Source: Monosporascus cannonballus
Lineage: Eukaryota > Ascomycota > Sordariomycetes > Xylariales
Assembly: GCA_004154925.1 (NCBI GenBank)
Contig: QJNS01000074.1
Coordinates: 112,885 to 176,884 of the forward strand
Reading direction: 5' to 3'
DNA length: 64,000 nucleotides
The notes under the pieces were generated by a model. The model worked only from the letters and a program-made list of their open reading frames with translations, was not told where the DNA came from and did no database searches. A program made the position numbers and the translations under genes. Each line of letters starts with the position of its first letter. Within the stretch, counting starts at the first letter, position 1. Of this stretch, positions 61,267 through 64,000 are shown piece by piece.

Positions 61267-62949
61267 TTACTCCTCCTCGACCTCCTCGTCCCAGGCCTGG
61301 CGCTCCTTCTTCATGAGGTCGGCCATGATGTCGGGCTTGAAGATGGTGCTGTCGGGGGCGGAGGCGCGGGGCACCTTGCCGAGGTTCTCGTCGTCGAAGA
61401 CGGTGCCGATGTTGTCGATCCAGCGCTTGCGGCGCTCCATGAGGGTGCGGGTGACGTCGCCGATGCCGGGGCGCGCCATGCCGGCGGCGGCGGCGGCGGC
61501 GCCCGCCCCGCCAGCCGCGCCTCCACCAGGGCGCTTCGACTTCTTGCTCTTGCCCATGGTGCGCGTGCGCTTGAGGTAGGCGCCCTGCACCTGCGAGTCG
61601 AGGTCCTCGAGGATGGTCGAGTATTCCTGGTGCGCCATGCGCTCCTTGACGAGCTCGGTGAGCTGCGCCTTGCGCGCCCCGTTGATGAGCATCTGCTGGC
61701 GCAGCCGGTCCTGTAGCAGCCGCAGTCGCGCCGCCACCTCGTCGTCGAAGTGCCCGTCGTAGTCGCCGTCGAAGCCCTCCTGCGGCAGGAAGCCGATGTG
61801 CCGCAGCTCCTGCTTGATGCGCTCGTCAACCTGCGTGTAGTCCAGCTTGGGGTGCGTCGCCTTCTTCCAGGCCTCGCTCGAGGATTCGGGCATGAGCGTG
61901 GCCGGTGGGATGCTCTTAGTCTCGTCCCCAGGTGTTGCTACTGCTGCTGGTGGCGGTGGTGGTGGTGCGTCGCCGTTTGCTTCTTCCTTCACTTCGGCGT
62001 CGCCGTTAATTCCGTTAGTCATCGGCTTGTCCTCGGCAGGCTGTGCGCGCGCCTCGGGTCGCATTGCTTGTAGAAGACGCGAGAGTACCGGTCCTACTGA
62101 TAGCTTGTCGGTTTCGGCGACGTCATCGTCCATGTTCTCGATGTTGCCCCGGGGCTGATTAGGCTGGAGCTTATCCCTGCCCTGGGGGGTGGAGTCGATA
62201 TTCATCGCGCCGTCCTCTTCCGCCCAGATCTCGGTGTAGTGCCTCTTGCCACGCTTCGGCATGATAAACGGCGTGACGCGGTCGCCGCGCTCTCTGAGAA
62301 AAGCCAGGTCTTCCTCGGCGAAGGGTCGGAAATACGGTTCGATGTACGAAGAGAAGGTGGTGAAGCTGATCTGGTTCGTCGGTTTGGCGTTACTAAAGTC
62401 CTTATCCGGGGGATCACCAGCGATCTTGTCTGACAGGTCTGTCCTCGGGAAGACGGCGACGGAGTATATCTCCTTCAATTCTTCGTCGGGCATGCCGGGC
62501 TTAGCCTCACGTATCTCGTACACGGTAGGATCGGGGAATGTGGAGGGGTCTTCGCCAAAGGTCTGGGGATGAGGTGCCTCGCGACGGGGAGGTGCGCCTT
62601 CGTCTTCCGAGCTGGATTCTTCTTCCTCCTCCTTCTCCTTATTTTCGACTTTTGTCTTGTCGTCCACATCCATGGCGCCTGGTGTTGCAGGTGCCACGGG
62701 AGAAAGCGAGGAGCTGGCGGAATCGTTATCGCGGGAAAGCTTACGTGGTTTGCCGCTTGATTCCCGTAGAGGGGAAGACCGCTCTGTTAAATAAGAGGGA
62801 GTGCGGTTAGCGTTGCAAATAGCTTGCAAAGTATGTTGAAGTAGAGTTTGGCGTAAACCGCACGCGCTACGTATGATGGATTGAAGTTGGCACGCGAGTT
62901 GCGCGGCAGCAAATATCCACCGTAAAGGGGGGGGGGGGGGGGGGGCCTG

Positions 62950-62994
<45 letters not shown>

Positions 62995-63528
62995 ACTTCT
63001 ACGTCAACCGTCACCCCGTCACCCGCAACACATGAACCACGAAGATGCCGCATGGGAAGATGGTAACTCACCCGTATTTTTGTCATGAGGAGCGAGAGTG
63101 TCATTCGCCTTTCGCTTCTTCTTATTCGACTTCTTTGCTACCTCCCCCTCGCCTGCACCCTCACCTCCCACGTCATCAAAGTGATTCTTCCTCTGCATTG
63201 CAACCAGGCGCATTCCCTTGTCACACCATTGTCCACGTCGCTCGATAATTTCATTCAATTTGCCGAGCCTGGTAATCAATCCATCGAGGCTCTTCGAGTC
63301 GGGGATCACGGCATTGGAGGCGCTAGAGTCTACCAGGTCATCGTAGGATAAACTTCGTACATATTCTAATTTGAGATCTAGGAAAGCCGTCTCGATAGGC
63401 TCGACGGGCGGTATGCTCGCGCTGGCAGGAGGAGGCCCGGACATCGGGGTTGTATTACGGCTTCTTTGTCGTTGGATTGCCCCGGCCCCTTTCTTGCCTG
63501 TCCCCTTTTGACTAGGAGCAGGGGGCAT
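61267..63528 (-). CDS. ngg1: SAGA/ADA complex subunit Ada3/Ngg1, two exons
   Basis: Adaptor of the Gcn5 histone acetyltransferase module (Gcn5-Ada2-Ada3) that couples SAGA to transcription, nuclear. Exons 63528-63072 and 62783-61267, joined over a 288-bp intron (GTGAGT to AACAG), give 657 aa. The N-terminal part has [20 protein letters not shown] and a helix with [20 protein letters not shown], followed by lysine-rich nuclear-localisation-like text. The middle is acidic and low complexity ([14 protein letters not shown]). The C-terminal third shows the Ada3 domain: [56 protein letters not shown] and the end [16 protein letters not shown]. An alanine run (about 61470-61500) lies before it. The intron carries an extraordinary G/C fold-back. 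The start ATG at 63528 gives MPPAPSQKG, as expected for an intact gene. Confidence 0.92.
62927..62992. repeat. G19 / C41 fold-back in the Ada3 intron
   Basis: A run of 19 G (62927-62945) is followed by CCTGGT and then a run of about 41 C (62952-62992). The two homopolymers are complementary, so the transcript could form a hairpin with a 19-bp G:C stem and a tiny loop. It lies wholly inside the 288-bp intron. Exact lengths may be unreliable because homopolymers are error-prone. Confidence 0.8.
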
Positions 63529-64000
63529 AATGACGCGCGCGCGATATAGAGAGCGCAGTCACTAATATCTCAAACATGTGCTTTTTTTTTTCCAGACGAC
63601 AATGGGATTAGGCAGTCAAGCGAGGTGATGTTGGACTCGGAATGTTGTTATTTACTGGCCCGTTGTAGAATGCGGCGGCTTACGAAGGGCAGTTCATGTC
63701 ACTGAGTATTAGTATTAGGTAAGGCGCAGCAGGCAGTTATGTCGCCCGAACCGGCTCTCTCTTATGTCCGATATCTCCGATCCGCTGTGTTACGGGCTGG
63801 TTGGCTTACGCCACATGATACCGCCACACATCAGCACTGGCAGAGGCGCATGTGGCGGGCGCATCTAGTCTGCGAAGTACTCCACAGCTTATTAACTTCA
63901 ACTCAAAGTGAATTCATGATTAAGTATGAATGAATATGGCCTTGTCCTTGCCCGCTCATTTCTGTTCGCCCTTGTCCCGGCTCCAGCATCGGGTCGTGCT
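63529..64000. other. Ada3 promoter region, no gene seen
   Basis: Upstream of the Ada3 start codon. A T-rich run lies at about 63582-63592. The short open frame at 63739-63933 has no recognisable content. Confidence 0.45.

Noticed and set aside
61311..61829. 172-codon minus-strand frame
   Set aside because: An out-of-frame Ser/Arg/Ala-rich shadow of Ada3 exon 2.

Overview
This window reads as a filamentous ascomycete (Pezizomycotina) chromosome segment. The intact genes are interrupted by short introns (mostly 52-174 bp, GTRNGT donors, YAG acceptors). The protein families are typical of these moulds: a Het-C protein, single-chain urease, PL3 pectate lyase, GH47 mannosidase and the SAGA subunit Ada3/Ngg1. 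The central repeats carry transition-only decay that looks like repeat-induced point mutation (RIP). I cannot assign a species.

Left third (1-14.6 kb): gene-poor and full of decay. It starts with a broken alpha/beta-hydrolase plus NACHT (NLR-like) gene at 151-2997 and a second, unrecognised broken gene at 3333-3893. An intact GH47 alpha-1,2-mannosidase follows (4028-5786), then a GC-rich coding relic with three in-frame stops (7369-8070). An intact single-exon FAD monooxygenase lies at 9745-10956. Next come a small unrecognised ORF, a MITE with perfect 13-bp terminal inverted repeats (13211-13563), and a RING-like gene with a defective RING whose 3' end lies inside the MITE.

Middle (14.6-29.9 kb): an AT-rich island made of two nested Ty3/gypsy chromoviruses. 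The outer element is 15304-29876 (TSD ATTAA). The inner one is 15857-23085 (TSD ACAGT) and interrupts the outer element's leader. Both have gag, pol and chromodomain relics on the + strand and a relic of a cysteine-rich, coiled-coil ORF on the opposite strand just before the 3' LTR. Decay is mosaic, and the younger inner element is more degraded than its host.

Right half (30-64 kb): ordinary genes with wide gaps. In order: PL3 pectate lyase (30281-31150, -), PA-TM-RING ubiquitin ligase (35368-36893, -), Het-C (41140-43958, -), HMG-box protein (50896-52424, +), urease (53919-56858, -), secreted SGNH esterase (58872-59783, -) and Ada3/Ngg1 (61267-63528, -). They do not form a pathway cluster. 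They represent plant wall breakdown (pectate lyase, SGNH esterase), secretory glycan trimming (GH47), nitrogen release (urease), chromatin and transcription (HMG box, Ada3), protein turnover (RING ligase) and self/non-self biology (Het-C, plus the dead NLR-like gene).

Exon boundaries were worked out by eye from splice signals and continuity of conserved motifs. No tRNA, rRNA or CRISPR array was found.
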